NCBI RefSeq assembly: GCF_945956965.1
Contig: NZ_CAMFJS010000003.1
Span: forward strand, 248,001-312,000
Source of the DNA: an uncultured Roseateles sp.
Lineage (GTDB): Bacteria; Pseudomonadota; Gammaproteobacteria; Burkholderiales; Burkholderiaceae_C
Direction of reading: 5' to 3'
Length of the DNA: 64,000 nucleotides
Made by a program: the position numbers and the translations under genes. Below the pieces are notes generated by a model. It did not search any database and had not been told where the DNA came from. It saw nothing but the letters and a program-made list of their open reading frames with translations. Of this stretch, positions 17,538 to 25,864 are shown one piece after another. Position 1 is the stretch's first letter. Each line of letters begins with the position of its first letter.

Positions 17538-19235
17538 ATGTTTGACAAGCTGCACCGCTTCCACCCCCGCGCCCTCGACCTGCTCAAGGACTATTCCCGG
17601 GCGCGTTTCATTGCTGACCTGGGCGCCGGCTTCACCGTCGGCGTGGTGGCCTTGCCCCTGGCCTTGGCCTTTGCCATTGCCTCTGGTGTGAAGCCCGAAC
17701 AGGGTGTATTCACGGCCATCATCGCGGGCTTTTTGATCTCGGCGCTGGGTGGCTCCAGCGTGCAGATCGGCGGGCCGGCGGGCGCCTTCATCGTCATTGT
17801 TTACGGCATTCAGCAGCGCTACGGCCTGGGCAATCTGCTCATCGCCACCATCCTGGCCGGCGGCCTGCTGCTGGCCATGGGGGCTTTGAAGCTGGGAGCG
17901 CTGGTGCGCTACATCCCCGTCAGCATCGTCATCGGCTTCACCAATGGCATTGCCATCCTGATCGGCCTGTCGCAGCTCAAAGACTTTTTCGGCTTGCCAA
18001 TCAGCAAGATGCCGGCCGATTTCTTCAGCCAGTTGGCCGTGCTGAGCGCGCATTGGCGCGAGGTGCAACCTTGGGCGCCACTGGTGGGCGGCGCCTGCGT
18101 CTTGATCGTTGTGCTATGGCCTAAGACCTATGCCATGGACCGCGCGGCCGAAGGCTTCAAACCCAAGCTGCGACGCTGGATGTCGCAATTGCCCGGCACG
18201 GTGATTGCGCTGGCCGCGGCCACGGCCGCGACCTATTTTTTTCATCTGCCGCTGGACACCATAGGCAGCCGCTTCGGCGGCATTCCGCAGGGCTTGCCCA
18301 GCTTCGCCCTGCCGGATATCAGCTGGCGCAGTGCGCAGATGCTGCTCATCCCCACCATCACCATCGCCTTGCTGGGAGCGATTGAATCGCTATTGTGCGC
18401 ACGGGTGGCCGACAAGCTCACCGAGTTGAAACGACACGACCCCAACCAGGAGTTGATGGCCCAAGGCATCGCCAATATCGTGACGCCTTTTTTCGGCGGC
18501 ATTCCGGCCACCGGCACCATTGCCCGCACCGTCACCAATGTACGGGCCGGCGCCAGTAGCCCGGTGGCGGGCATGGTGCACGCCTTGTGCTTGCTGATCA
18601 TCATCCTTGTGGCGGCGCCGCTGGCGGCACATATTCCGCTGGCAGCCCTGGCCGGCATCTTGTTAGTGGTGGCGTGGAATATGGGGGACTGGCACGAGTT
18701 CGCCCGCCTGCGCCATTTCAGCCTGCCCTACCGCACGATTTTGCTGGGCACCTTTGTGCTGACGGTGGTGTTCGACCTCACGGTGGCGGTGGAAGTGGGC
18801 TTGGTGCTGGCCTGCGTGTTCTTCATCTACCGCATGAGCACCCTGTTCAAAGTCGAGCCGATGGCCCTGCCCTATGTGGCACCGGCCATCGCCAGCGGAA
18901 GCAAGGTCTACCAGCTCTACGGCTCACTCTTTTTCGGCGCCGTGGGCAAGGTTGAGAACTTGGCCGCAGCGCTGGGCCCCGATCATCACACCCTGGTGCT
19001 GGACGCTCAGATGCTGATCTCCATGGACAGCTCCGGCCTGGACGCCTTGCAGCAATTGCAATACACGCTGGAGCGGCAAGGCCAGAAGCTGATCTTGTGT
19101 GGGCTTAACGAGCAGCCCGCCAGCCTGATTCAACGCGGCGGTCTGGCAGCAGCCCTGGGGCCCAAGGGCATCTACCCCGAGCTCTCGGACTGGCTGCTGA
19201 GCCAGATGCAGATCACGACGCCAAAGCCCCTGTAA
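17538..19235 (+). CDS. SulP family inorganic anion transporter with STAS domain
   Basis: A 565-residue SulP/SLC26 transporter: about 12-14 membrane segments (residues ~25-430) and a cytoplasmic STAS domain (about residues 450-560, with LVLDAQMLISMDSSGLDALQ). Family members carry sulfate, bicarbonate or other anions. The opening LKDYSRARFIADLGAGFTVG and the segment GGSSVQIGGPAGAFIVIVYG fit the SulP core fold. The ATG at 17538 was chosen because it begins the family-like MFDKLHRFHPRAL; there is no strong ribosome site. The substrate cannot be assigned. It is followed closely by the DUF3460 gene. Confidence 0.9.
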   Translation: MFDKLHRFHPRALDLLKDYSRARFIADLGAGFTVGVVALPLALAFAIASGVKPEQGVFTAIIAGFLISALGGSSVQIGGPAGAFIVIVYGIQQRYGLGNLLIATILAGGLLLAMGALKLGALVRYIPVSIVIGFTNGIAILIGLSQLKDFFGLPISKMPADFFSQLAVLSAHWREVQPWAPLVGGACVLIVVLWPKTYAMDRAAEGFKPKLRRWMSQLPGTVIALAAATAATYFFHLPLDTIGSRFGGIPQGLPSFALPDISWRSAQMLLIPTITIALLGAIESLLCARVADKLTELKRHDPNQELMAQGIANIVTPFFGGIPATGTIARTVTNVRAGASSPVAGMVHALCLLIIILVAAPLAAHIPLAALAGILLVVAWNMGDWHEFARLRHFSLPYRTILLGTFVLTVVFDLTVAVEVGLVLACVFFIYRMSTLFKVEPMALPYVAPAIASGSKVYQLYGSLFFGAVGKVENLAAALGPDHHTLVLDAQMLISMDSSGLDALQQLQYTLERQGQKLILCGLNEQPASLIQRGGLAAALGPKGIYPELSDWLLSQMQITTPKPL

Positions 19236-19267
19236 AATGCCCGTTTTCTCCTCACACACTCATCAAA

Positions 19268-19471
19268 ATGCCATTGTTCTGGAAAGCCTACAAGTCCGAA
19301 GCCAGCACCTTCATCGATGAGCTGAAGGCCAAGCGCCCGACCCTGGAGCAAGAACAACGCGCCGGCCGTGCCCTGCTGTGGGACAAGACCGTGGATCGCG
19401 CCGCCCAGGCCGACTACCGCGCCGCCCGGGTTGAGCAGCAGCCCTACGTCTACCAGACCAAATCCAATTAA
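19268..19471 (+). CDS. DUF3460 family small protein
   Basis: A 67-residue protein matching DUF3460, a small family typical of Burkholderiales: WKAYKSEASTFIDELKAKRP, LEQEQRAGRALLWDK, and a C-terminal tyrosine-rich end (QQPYVYQ). It looks soluble and helical, with no known function. It lies between the SulP gene and scpA with short gaps, and in relatives it is often found near scpA and pantothenate genes (recalled, not checked). Confidence 0.88.
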   Translation: MPLFWKAYKSEASTFIDELKAKRPTLEQEQRAGRALLWDKTVDRAAQADYRAARVEQQPYVYQTKSN

Positions 19472-19492
19472 GCAGCGCTGCCCCGCAGGCTT

Positions 19493-20371
19493 GTGAGCCA
19501 TAACGCCGACCTCAGCCTGCCGCCGCTGCCCGAGGCGGATGATGCGCAGGCCCTGCCTGCTGCTGAGGCGCTGATGCCTGAGGTGGTGGATAACGTCGCA
19601 GTGGCGCGGCTCTACGGTGAGCCGCTGTTCCAGATGCCGCTGGACCTCTACATCCCACCGGATGCGCTGGAGGTTTTTCTTGAAGCCTTTCAAGGCCCGC
19701 TGGACCTGCTGCTCTATCTGATTCGGCGGCAGAACTTCAATATTCTCGACATCCCGCTGGCGGATGTGACCCGGCAATACCTCAGCTATGTGGACCAGCT
19801 GCGTAAGCACAATCTGGAGCTGGCCAGCGAGTATTTGCTGATGGCGGCCATGCTGATCGAGATCAAATCTCGCATGCTCTTGCCGCCCAAGAAGACCGAT
19901 GACGGCAGTGAGCCCGAGGATCCCCGCGCGGAGCTGGTGCGGCGCTTGCTCGAGTACGAGCAGATCAAGCTGGCAGCTGCCAAGCTCGATGCCCTGCCCG
20001 TCCTTGGCCGCGATTTCCTGCGCGCCCAAGTGCATATCGAGCAGTCGCTAGAAGTGCGCTTCCCCGATGTTGAAGCAGTCGATTTGCGCGACGCCTGGCT
20101 GGACATCCTGCGCCGCGCCCGACTGGTGCAACACCACCGCATCAGCCGCGAGCATTTGTCGGTGCGCGAGCACATGAGCATCGTGCTGCGCCGCTTGCAG
20201 GGTAAGCGTTTCGTGGAGTTCGAAAACTTATTCGATGTCTCACGCGGCCAGGCCGTGCTGGTGGTGACCTTCATCGCCATGCTGGAGCTGGCCCGCGAAC
20301 GCCTGCTCGAGGTCACACAGGCCGAAGCCTTTGCGCCGATCTATGTGCGCCTGACTTATCAGCCCAGTTGA
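19493..20371 (+). CDS. scpA: Segregation and condensation protein A (ScpA kleisin)
   Basis: A 292-residue kleisin that bridges SMC heads and, with ScpB, forms the condensin-like complex for chromosome segregation. The core begins at about residue 60 with EAFQGPLDLLLYLIRRQNFN, then ILDIPLADVTRQYLSYVDQL and AAMLIEIKSRMLLPP; the C-terminal winged helix carries VTFIAMLELARERLLEVTQ. The start is GTG at 19493, shortly after DUF3460. An extra ~55-residue N-terminal extension precedes the core. No scpB is nearby. Confidence 0.93.
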   Translation: MSHNADLSLPPLPEADDAQALPAAEALMPEVVDNVAVARLYGEPLFQMPLDLYIPPDALEVFLEAFQGPLDLLLYLIRRQNFNILDIPLADVTRQYLSYVDQLRKHNLELASEYLLMAAMLIEIKSRMLLPPKKTDDGSEPEDPRAELVRRLLEYEQIKLAAAKLDALPVLGRDFLRAQVHIEQSLEVRFPDVEAVDLRDAWLDILRRARLVQHHRISREHLSVREHMSIVLRRLQGKRFVEFENLFDVSRGQAVLVVTFIAMLELARERLLEVTQAEAFAPIYVRLTYQPS

Positions 20372-20395
20372 GGCGGCAACGCGTCAGCCCCCGGC

Positions 20396-21055
20396 ATGCA
20401 TATTCTTCTGATTGAGGACGATCTTGATTTGGGGCGCGCCTTGCAAGCCGCGCTGCGCATCGATGGTCACAGCAGCGAATGGCTGCGCCGCGTCGCCGAC
20501 GCACCGCCGCGCCTCGACGACACGGCACAAGACGCTGTGCTGCTGGATCAAACCCTGCCCGACGGCAATGGCCACGAATTGCTGACCCGCTGGCGTCGCC
20601 AGGGCAGCACAGTGCCGGTGATCGTGATCACGGCGCGCAGCGCCTTGAGTGAACGTTTGGCGGGCTTCGACGGCGGCGCCGACGACTATGTGGTTAAACC
20701 CTTTGAAATTCCCGAGCTGCTGGCACGCCTGCGTTCGGTGCTGCGCCGCTGCGCCCAGCAAGCCAGTGATCTATGGCAGCTCGGCGACTTGAGCATTGAG
20801 CCGCGCCGCCGCTGCGTTCGTCTGAATGACCAGGAACTGACGCTCTCGCCACGCGAATACCAACTGCTGCTGGAGTTGGCCCGCGAGCGCGGCGGCGTGG
20901 TGGCCAAACGCGCCCTGGCCCAGCGCATGGAGCCTTTGGGTGAGGCGCTGGACTTTGGCGCGCTGGAGGTCCATCTCGCCAATCTGCGCCGCAAGATCGG
21001 CCCCGAACGCATCGGCACCATGCGTGGCGTCGGCTACTGGCTGAACTGCACATGA
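20396..21055 (+). CDS. OmpR/QseB-type response regulator
   Basis: A 219-residue two-component regulator. The receiver domain has the acidic pocket IEDD, phospho-acceptor Asp51 in LLDQTLPDG, and Lys in VVKPFEIPEL. A C-terminal winged-helix DNA-binding domain follows (LTLSPREYQLLLELARERGG, ending GTMRGVGYWL). It most resembles the QseB/PmrA/TctD group. Its stop overlaps the sensor kinase start by ATGA, so the two form an operon pair; the adjacent OmpA-like gene may be a target. Confidence 0.92.
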   Translation: MHILLIEDDLDLGRALQAALRIDGHSSEWLRRVADAPPRLDDTAQDAVLLDQTLPDGNGHELLTRWRRQGSTVPVIVITARSALSERLAGFDGGADDYVVKPFEIPELLARLRSVLRRCAQQASDLWQLGDLSIEPRRRCVRLNDQELTLSPREYQLLLELARERGGVVAKRALAQRMEPLGEALDFGALEVHLANLRRKIGPERIGTMRGVGYWLNCT

Positions 21056-22416
21056 CACGCTGGCTTCGCCCTAGCCTCAGTCGCCGGATCATCCTCGCCC
21101 TGCTGCTGGCCATCGGCCTGTTGGCGGGTGTGGTGCTGATCCAGGATCAGCTGGACCTTCAACGCTCCATGGGTACCAGCGTGGCGCAATTGGGCCAACA
21201 GATTGCCGCCGGGCTCGACGAGCTGGATGACCCGGCGCAGGCCGCCAAGCTCATGAGCGGCCACGCGAGGCATCTCAATGCACAACGACGTCGCCAGGAG
21301 ATGCTGCCGGGCGATCTCTTGTTCCAACTCTTTGACGCCCGAGGTCAGCGCTTGTATGCCTCCGCGCCCGCCGAGGCCATCAGCAAGCCCGGCCTGGGCG
21401 AGCAGACGATTGGCGGGCGCGCCTACTGGACCTATCGCAAGGACGGCGAACGCTGGTCCCTGCGCCTGGCTGAGCCCAGCATCGCCAGCACCCACTTGCT
21501 CGGCTTTGCGAGCTGGGAGCTGGGCAAGCAGTTGCTGCTCGCCTTCCCGCTGATGCTGCTGCCGCTGTGGCTGGCGGTGCGTCGCGGGCTGGCCCCTCTG
21601 CGTCGCCTGACAAAGGGGATAGAAACCATGGACATCCGCCACCAACTCGCCCCCTTGGCGCTGGACCTGCGCTATGCCGAGTTGCGCCCGCTGGGGCAGG
21701 CCTTCGACACCTTGCTGGCGCGCCTGCGGGAGCGCCTCGCCCGCGAGCAAGCCTTCGTCCATGACGCCGCACATGAGCTGAGAACCCCACTCGCCGTCAT
21801 CGCCGCCCAAGCGCATACGGTGTTGCAGACCCACGATGAAGCCACCCGCCGGCAAGCCTCGGCCGCCTTGATGCAGGCGATTGCTCGCAGCGCGCATCTC
21901 TCGCAGCAATTGCTGGATTTGGCCACGCTGGATCAGGCCAGCCCGCCCACGCGTGATCTCATCGATGTGGCGGCACTCAGTGCCGACATATTGGCCCAGC
22001 ACCTGCGCCTGGCGAGCGAGCAAGGCATTGAGCTGAGCCTTGAGGCCCCGCCGCAACTGACGCTGCACATCGACCGCGGCGCCTTCTTGTCACTGCTGCA
22101 AAACCTGATCGACAACGCCTTGCGCTATGTGGGACGCGGAGGGCGAGTTGAAGTCAGCCTAAAGCTCGACGCGCAAGGCCTGCAACTTGCCGTGGCCGAC
22201 GATGGGCCGGGCATTGCTCAAGCCGATCAGGTGCAGGTGTTCGAGCGCTTTTGGCGTGGCAAGAACCATGATCTGCCCGGCACCGGCCTGGGCCTGGCAA
22301 TCGTTCGACAAGCCGCTCGGCGACTGGGGGGCCAGGTGCACATCAGCGCAGGGCTGGGCCAGCGAGGCGTCTGTTTTGAACTCGGCATTCCGCGCGCGGC
22401 CTTGGGCATTCCTTAA
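21052..22416 (+). CDS. Sensor histidine kinase paired with OmpR-type regulator
   Basis: A 454-residue membrane kinase: TM1 at about residues 10-28, a ~120-residue periplasmic domain of QseC/PmrB type, TM2 at about 155-180, a HAMP-like linker, HisKA with HDAAHELRTPLAVIAAQ (His at about 239), and HATPase_c with N box LLQNLIDNALRYVG, ADDGPGI and GTGLGLAIVRQA. It starts within the regulator's stop codon. The ligand cannot be inferred. Confidence 0.91.
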   Translation: MTRWLRPSLSRRIILALLLAIGLLAGVVLIQDQLDLQRSMGTSVAQLGQQIAAGLDELDDPAQAAKLMSGHARHLNAQRRRQEMLPGDLLFQLFDARGQRLYASAPAEAISKPGLGEQTIGGRAYWTYRKDGERWSLRLAEPSIASTHLLGFASWELGKQLLLAFPLMLLPLWLAVRRGLAPLRRLTKGIETMDIRHQLAPLALDLRYAELRPLGQAFDTLLARLRERLAREQAFVHDAAHELRTPLAVIAAQAHTVLQTHDEATRRQASAALMQAIARSAHLSQQLLDLATLDQASPPTRDLIDVAALSADILAQHLRLASEQGIELSLEAPPQLTLHIDRGAFLSLLQNLIDNALRYVGRGGRVEVSLKLDAQGLQLAVADDGPGIAQADQVQVFERFWRGKNHDLPGTGLGLAIVRQAARRLGGQVHISAGLGQRGVCFELGIPRAALGIP

Positions 22417-22469
22417 GCCAGAGCTTCCAACAATGATGAAGTCAATTTCGACGGTCATCAGGAAAGCGC

Positions 22470-23057
22470 TTGAACAAGTTCACCCCCACCCACCCCGTGC
22501 TCGCGGCAGCCGCTGCATTGCTCTGGACCCTGCCGCCCTCGGCCCAGGCCGACGACAACTACTTCGGTGCGTCACTAGCCACCCCGGGCGAGGCGCGTTT
22601 GCAAGTTGGCCCCAAGGCCAGTGTCAACAACGACAACAAACCGCTCGCCTTCAAGTTCTATGCCGGGATGAAGCTGTCGACCGATTGGTCCGCCGAAATT
22701 GGCTACGGCGCCTTCGGCAACTGGCGCTTCAGGGATCCAAGCCCAGGCTCCCAGGATCAAGCGAAATTGGCCTCGCAGGCTTTCACCGTCGCAGCCAAAT
22801 ACAGCTGGGACATCGGCGACAACCTGAGCCTCTTCGGCAAACTGGGCGTGGCGATCAACCGATTGCAGTACTCAGACAGCTTGGGACAGAAAGTGCAGGA
22901 CAGCTTCACGCGCCCGATGTGGGGCGTCGGGGCCGAGCTGAAGTTGAACGACAAGCTGTCCGTGCCTCTTGAGTTCGAGTACCTCGGGTCGGCCCAGACA
23001 AAGCTGGGCGACTTCAAACAGCAAAAGCTGGAGCTCGGCCTGCGCTACCGTTTCTAA
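22470..23057 (+). CDS. OmpA-like outer-membrane beta-barrel protein
   Basis: A 195-residue protein with a signal peptide (hydrophobic VLAAAAALLWTLPP; probable cleavage after SAQA near residue 27) and a mature part of alternating amphipathic strands ending in LELGLRYRF, the terminal aromatic typical of outer-membrane barrels. It resembles the 8-stranded OmpA N-terminal barrel and lacks the peptidoglycan-binding domain. It starts with TTG at 22470, with AGGAAA just upstream; an in-frame stop at 22437 excludes earlier starts. It lies directly after the two-component pair. Confidence 0.8.
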   Translation: MNKFTPTHPVLAAAAALLWTLPPSAQADDNYFGASLATPGEARLQVGPKASVNNDNKPLAFKFYAGMKLSTDWSAEIGYGAFGNWRFRDPSPGSQDQAKLASQAFTVAAKYSWDIGDNLSLFGKLGVAINRLQYSDSLGQKVQDSFTRPMWGVGAELKLNDKLSVPLEFEYLGSAQTKLGDFKQQKLELGLRYRF

Positions 23058-23087
23058 ACCGCAGCCAAGCGAGGCCGGGGCGCAAGC

Positions 23088-23840
23088 TCAAGGCTGCCCG
23101 TTGCGCCAAGTCGAGAAATGCGCATCGGGCTGCTTTTGCACCAACTGCCCCACCGCCAACACAGCTTGCGTGCGCGAACCCACACCCAAGGCCTTGAGCA
23201 CCGCGGCCACATGGTCCTTGATGGTTTCGACCGACACGCCCAGCTCGCGCGCGATGATCTTGTTCGGCTTGCCCTGCAGCAACAAGGCCAAGACATCGGT
23301 TTGGCGCGGTGTCAGCGACAGGCTTTCCAGCCCGGTGGCGCCTTGGAAGTTAGAGGCCATGGCCTCTTGCTGAATCTGCTGCAGGCGGCTGTGCTGGCTC
23401 TGTGCGGCTGATGATGCGCCACTACTGACCGGCGGCGCAGCGTCATTGCCCAGACTCATAGGCGGCACATAAATGCCGCCAGCCATCACCAGCTTGAGCG
23501 CTTGCGACAAGAGTTCGGTGCTATTGCGCTTGGGCACAAAACCCATGGCGCCCTGGTCGATAGAGCGGATCACGTCGCTGGATCGGTCTGAGGCGGAAAT
23601 CACCACCACCGGCAAGGCCGGATAGTTTTCGCGGAACTCGTCCAGCACATCGAAGCCGCTGGCGTCGCCCAGTTGCAAGTCCAGCAAGACCAAATTGAAG
23701 TCATCGCTGGCTTGCAGCGCCGCGCGCGCTGCCGCCGCGCTGTCGGCCCCGACCACATGCACATTGCTGCCCAATCCTTCGATCACCGTTTTCAAGGCCG
23801 ACAAAATCAACGGATGATCATCGATCAGCAATACCTTCAT
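23088..23840 (-). CDS. NarL/FixJ-type response regulator
   Basis: A 250-residue regulator. The receiver domain begins MKVLLIDDHPLILSALK with phospho-acceptor Asp54 (LLDLQLGD) and VVISASD. A long Ser/Ala/Gln-rich linker (about 135-180) leads to a LuxR-type HTH (LTPRQTDVLALLLQGKPNKI, ARELGVSVETIKDHVAAVL). The ATG at 23840 is preferred over one seven codons upstream because it starts the receiver core. No kinase is adjacent, so its partner is unknown. CATAGGGGG lies ~80 bp upstream, as for the other LuxR-type regulator at 7631. Confidence 0.9.
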   Translation of the reverse strand: MKVLLIDDHPLILSALKTVIEGLGSNVHVVGADSAAAARAALQASDDFNLVLLDLQLGDASGFDVLDEFRENYPALPVVVISASDRSSDVIRSIDQGAMGFVPKRNSTELLSQALKLVMAGGIYVPPMSLGNDAAPPVSSGASSAAQSQHSRLQQIQQEAMASNFQGATGLESLSLTPRQTDVLALLLQGKPNKIIARELGVSVETIKDHVAAVLKALGVGSRTQAVLAVGQLVQKQPDAHFSTWRNGQP

Positions 23841-23955
23841 CTGCCCACTCCCCACGTCCACGCCTCGATCTTCATTTGGGGGCGAATGATAGGTCAGGGG
23901 CAGGCCTCTTGGGCATACCCCCTATGGGTGGGTTGCCTCGCGGCGCCGATGATGC

Positions 23956-24411
23956 CTATTCGAACTGCCGCGTCAGCGATTCGGCCACGCAGACAGGCTT
24001 GTCTGAGCCCTCGCGCTCCACGCTCACCTCAATGCTGATCTGAGCGCCGCCGCCGGCCAGGGGCTCGCAGCTCTTAAGCCTGAAGCGGCCGCGCAGCCGG
24101 CTGCCCACCGGCACAGGCGCCGGGAAGCGAGCCCGGCCCAGGCCGTAGTTCAAGCCCATGCGCACCGAGCGGATGCGGAAGGCGGTTTCAAAAAAGCGCG
24201 GGATCAAGCTGAGGGTCAGAAAGCCATGCGCAATCGTGCAGCCGAAGGGGCCTGCCGCCGCCCGCACCGGGTCGGTATGGATCCACTGCTGGTCGTCCGT
24301 GGCATCCGCGAACTGTTGAATGCGCGCTTGATCGATCATGATCCACTCGCTGACACCGATCTCCTGTCCTTGCAGCGCACTCAGCTCAGCCAGGTTTGCA
24401 AACTCACGCAT
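23956..24411 (-). CDS. MaoC-like (R)-specific enoyl hydratase/dehydratase
   Basis: A 151-residue hot-dog-fold protein. The hydratase motif is FADATDDQQWIHTDPVRAA (about residues 32-50), with the catalytic Asp and His of the (R)-hydratase family. MaoC/PhaJ-like enzymes hydrate trans-2-enoyl-CoA, feeding polyhydroxyalkanoate or fatty acid metabolism; the exact substrate here is unknown. The ATG at 24411 overlaps the end of the upstream ParA gene by 8 bp (ATGCGTGA), so the two are translationally coupled, an odd partnership. The frame is open upstream but that part looks like antisense of the overlap. Confidence 0.87.
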   Translation of the reverse strand: MREFANLAELSALQGQEIGVSEWIMIDQARIQQFADATDDQQWIHTDPVRAAAGPFGCTIAHGFLTLSLIPRFFETAFRIRSVRMGLNYGLGRARFPAPVPVGSRLRGRFRLKSCEPLAGGGAQISIEVSVEREGSDKPVCVAESLTRQFE

Positions 24412-25045
24412 CTCGACGCTCCAACCAAGCCAACACCGGCTGCCACTGTTGCAAATCACGCTCAACCCGGCTGGGCGCCACATCCCACAGCGTCAGGCCA
24501 CGCGCCGCCAGCTGCACATAGTTTTGGGTATCGCGCAAGAAACCCAGGAAAGGCAGCTTCAACTCGGGCACGAACTGCTGCAGCTGCTCCAGGGACAAAG
24601 TGCCGTCTTTGGCACGCATGCCCAGCAAGGCAATGTCGGGGCGCTGTTTTTTGTGCCCCAACTCGCCCAGCAAGTCTTGCAAGTGCTGAACGAAATCAAA
24701 AGTGGCTTGAATATCAAACAAGCTGGGCTGCATGGGAATCAAGATCTTGTCCGCCAGCTTGTACAAGGCCTTGAGCCGTTTGCCGCCCAAACCGGCCGGG
24801 GTGTCGATCACCACATGGCTGACGCCTTTGGGCGGCTTGACGGTCAGCTCTCCGTCAAAGTCCCAACCCTGAATGGCAGGCAGCTGCGGCGGCCGCAGGC
24901 TGAGCCAGCGGCGCGATGACTGCTGCTTGTCCGCATCGCCCAGCATCACCTGGTGGCCGCGCCAAGCCAGCGCCCCCGCCACATTGGTGGCCAGCGTGCT
25001 TTTGCCGACGCCCCCCTTGGGGTTGGCAATGAGGATCACGGGCAT
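24404..25045 (-). CDS. ParA/MinD-family ATPase
   Basis: A 213-residue short ParA-type ATPase. The deviant Walker A is ANPKGGVGKSTLATN (about residues 7-21), followed by DADKQQSSRRW and VIDTPAGLGG. There is no N-terminal DNA-binding domain, so it resembles orphan ParA proteins that position cytoplasmic cargo rather than plasmid ParA. No parB or parS is seen. The ATG at 25045 starts MPVILIANPKGG; the reading frame continues upstream without family similarity. It overlaps the maoC-like gene by 8 bp and diverges from the KefF-like gene. Confidence 0.88.
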   Translation of the reverse strand: MPVILIANPKGGVGKSTLATNVAGALAWRGHQVMLGDADKQQSSRRWLSLRPPQLPAIQGWDFDGELTVKPPKGVSHVVIDTPAGLGGKRLKALYKLADKILIPMQPSLFDIQATFDFVQHLQDLLGELGHKKQRPDIALLGMRAKDGTLSLEQLQQFVPELKLPFLGFLRDTQNYVQLAARGLTLWDVAPSRVERDLQQWQPVLAWLERRDA

Positions 25046-25234
25046 ATCGACTTCCTTGCTCAGAGGCAGCACACCGGCTTGTGGCGGCAACCAGGTTTGA
25101 TGCTCGACGCGCCGGCGTGGCGGCGCGCATGGTTCCGAGGGCAACACGCATGACGATGGCATCCTCAAGCGAATTGGCTGCGCGCAATGGTAGCGCCAGA
25201 TTTTTTCGGGCGAACTGCGGTTAGGCTGTGCGCC

Positions 25235-25864
25235 ATGAGCCCTGTTTCCATCCTTCTGGCCCACCCAGACCTGGCCCAGTCGCGCGTCACACGCGCCCTG
25301 GCGCAGGCCGTTGAGGCCGCCGCCAGCCCCTTGCTGGATTTGCGCGATCTCTACCGCCTTTACCCCGATTACGCCATCGACCTCGCGCAAGAGCGCCGGG
25401 CGCTGGCGCAAAGCCAGATGGTGGTGCTGCTGCACCCCTTCCACTGGTACGGCATGCCCGCCTTGCTCAAGCTTTGGGTCGACGAGGTGCTGAAGTTCGG
25501 CTGGGCCTACGGACCCGGCGGCGAGGCGCTGCGTGGCAAAACGCTATGGCTGGTCAGCTCCACCGGCGGTAAGGCCGAGTCCTACAGCACGGCCGGCCAT
25601 CACGGTCATGGCATCGACACCTTTTTACTGCCCTACCAACAAATTGCCCGCTTGTGCGGCATGCAATATCGGCCGCCGCTGCTCTTGCACGGCGCCCATC
25701 ACGTTAACGATGCCGATTTGCATCAACATGCCTTGAGCTTTGTACAAACCTTGCTGAGTTTCACCAAACCCTCGGCCGAGCCGCCGCCCAGCCTTCCGGT
25801 GATCGAGTTGGATGCTCGCCCCCCTCTGTTCAGCCCCCTGGCACAGCCAGGCAGCCGCCGATGA
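25235..25864 (+). CDS. NAD(P)H-dependent oxidoreductase, KefF-like
   Basis: A 209-residue flavodoxin-fold quinone reductase of the KefF/MdaB type. It shows ILLAHPDLAQSRV at the N-terminus, FHWYGMPALLKLWVDEVLKF (about residues 69-88), and WLVSSTGGKAESY. In E. coli KefF is the ancillary subunit that activates the KefC K+/H+ antiporter. The immediate neighbour is a KefC homologue whose ATG overlaps this stop (ATGA), which supports that role. The ATG at 25235 opens the conserved core; a further 16 upstream codons in frame show no similarity. Confidence 0.9.
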   Translation: MSPVSILLAHPDLAQSRVTRALAQAVEAAASPLLDLRDLYRLYPDYAIDLAQERRALAQSQMVVLLHPFHWYGMPALLKLWVDEVLKFGWAYGPGGEALRGKTLWLVSSTGGKAESYSTAGHHGHGIDTFLLPYQQIARLCGMQYRPPLLLHGAHHVNDADLHQHALSFVQTLLSFTKPSAEPPPSLPVIELDARPPLFSPLAQPGSRR

